A DNA stretch of 64,000 bases from Phallusia mammillata. Its lineage: Eukaryota > Chordata > Ascidiacea > Phlebobranchia > Ascidiidae. The stretch is taken from contig QLIY01000429.1 in assembly GCA_003260075.1 (NCBI GenBank), forward strand, positions 1 through 64,000. Direction: 5' to 3'. Below are positions 63,460-64,000 of the stretch, piece after piece (the first letter of the stretch is position 1; each line of letters begins with the position of its first letter). The notes under the pieces were generated by a model that was given only the letters and a program-made list of their open reading frames with translations, had not been told where the DNA came from and did no database searches. The position numbers were made by a program, and so were the translations under genes.

Positions 63460-63985
63460 TAGGGTTGTCCCGATAATTATGTGTCGGCGCCGATACCCGA
63501 TGCTGTGTGCAGTATTGGACCAAAAACCGTTTTATTCGCGTGCTTAAGTCTATCGTTTCTGCCACAGCATTTTGCAAAACGACACTTAACAAACTTTTGA
63601 CTAAACCTTTCCTTCATTTCGTTTTGACGTTTTCTGTTCGTATCTAAAAACGTATGAAACGTGCGGAAAGAACGATTTGCTGAATCAGGAACTTTAGCAA
63701 CGATTCGGTTTTATAGTGATTCGTTATATGGTGAGTAAAAATGAACGTTTGACACTTAAAAGTAAAACCGATTCACTTGTTTTCACAAGTATAGCCAACT
63801 TCGCTCAGGGAACTTATCATCAAAACCAGTTTGATAATAAACATTAACCAACTGATTCGGTATGACGCCTTTAATGAACCTGGTGTACTGTGATTTATCC
63901 TAGTCTGCACAGACGCTTCAGGGCTGATCCCAGTTATGAATTTATGTTTATCGTAACTGATACTAGTCGATCTGCCGATCCCCTA
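63460..63985. mobile_element. hAT-like element near the window end
   Basis: Left end TAGGGTTGTCCCGATAATTA and right end GTCGATCTGCCGATCCCCTA are imperfect inverted repeats of the TAGGGRTG...CRYCCCTA type, with GATACC/CGATAC-rich subterminal sequence. The target duplication is unclear. No coding exon is seen in 63231-64000. Confidence 0.5.
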
Positions 63986-64000
63986 CTACGAAGCTGACAT

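Overview
This is a eukaryotic, AT-rich, intron-rich animal locus. Every gene is built from short exons with GT-AG introns of roughly 60-2500 bp. Compact introns, dense small hAT-like elements, hammerhead-ribozyme repeats and heavy allelic-looking polymorphism fit an invertebrate deuterostome; an ascidian is my best guess, but this is inference. The coordinates below come from hand-splicing, and the exon phases add up for all intact genes.

Layout. 1-3.3 kb: minisatellite and transposon-rich intergenic DNA. 3.3-18.5 kb: four tandem minus-strand genes (A-D) for small Ly6/uPAR-like three-finger proteins. Each has a signal-peptide exon, two cysteine-rich exons and a last exon with an NCNTGN motif and a hydrophobic, GPI-type tail. 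They sit inside a multi-copy segmental duplication; copy D has a 1-bp frameshift. 18.5-22.6 kb: a third copy of the duplicated flank, broken by a ~160-bp satellite and nested hAT-like elements, then a tandem repeat carrying decayed hammerhead ribozymes. 22.6-27.3 kb: arginase (10 exons, 352 aa, minus). 29.8-38.4 kb: UDP-glucose pyrophosphorylase UGP2 (11 shared exons plus alternative 5' ends, minus), with a complete-looking hammerhead ribozyme antisense in its last intron. 40.8-61.6 kb: the bifunctional glutamyl/prolyl-tRNA synthetase EPRS1 (32 coding exons, ~1435 aa, minus). 62.3-63.2 kb: an intronless stomatin-family gene (plus), head-to-head with EPRS1. The end of the window is another transposon-like element.

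The genes are unrelated housekeeping genes (urea/ornithine metabolism, sugar-nucleotide synthesis, translation, membrane scaffold) beside a lineage-specific cell-surface family; I see no joint pathway.

A striking overall feature is more than 20 runs of G (about 10 to 79 nt), always G on the plus strand. Many are followed by a near-identical copy of the sequence just before them. These duplicate part of an arginase exon pair, EPRS1 exons and many introns, one of them out of frame. They look like assembly artefacts (untrimmed poly-G read tails, or unmerged alleles) rather than biology, and should be collapsed before the gene models are used. The most interesting real biology is the set of hammerhead-ribozyme-like repeats (22.2-22.6, 30.0 kb, and perhaps the hairpin elements at 9.3, 44.3 and 54.6 kb) and the three-finger gene cluster.
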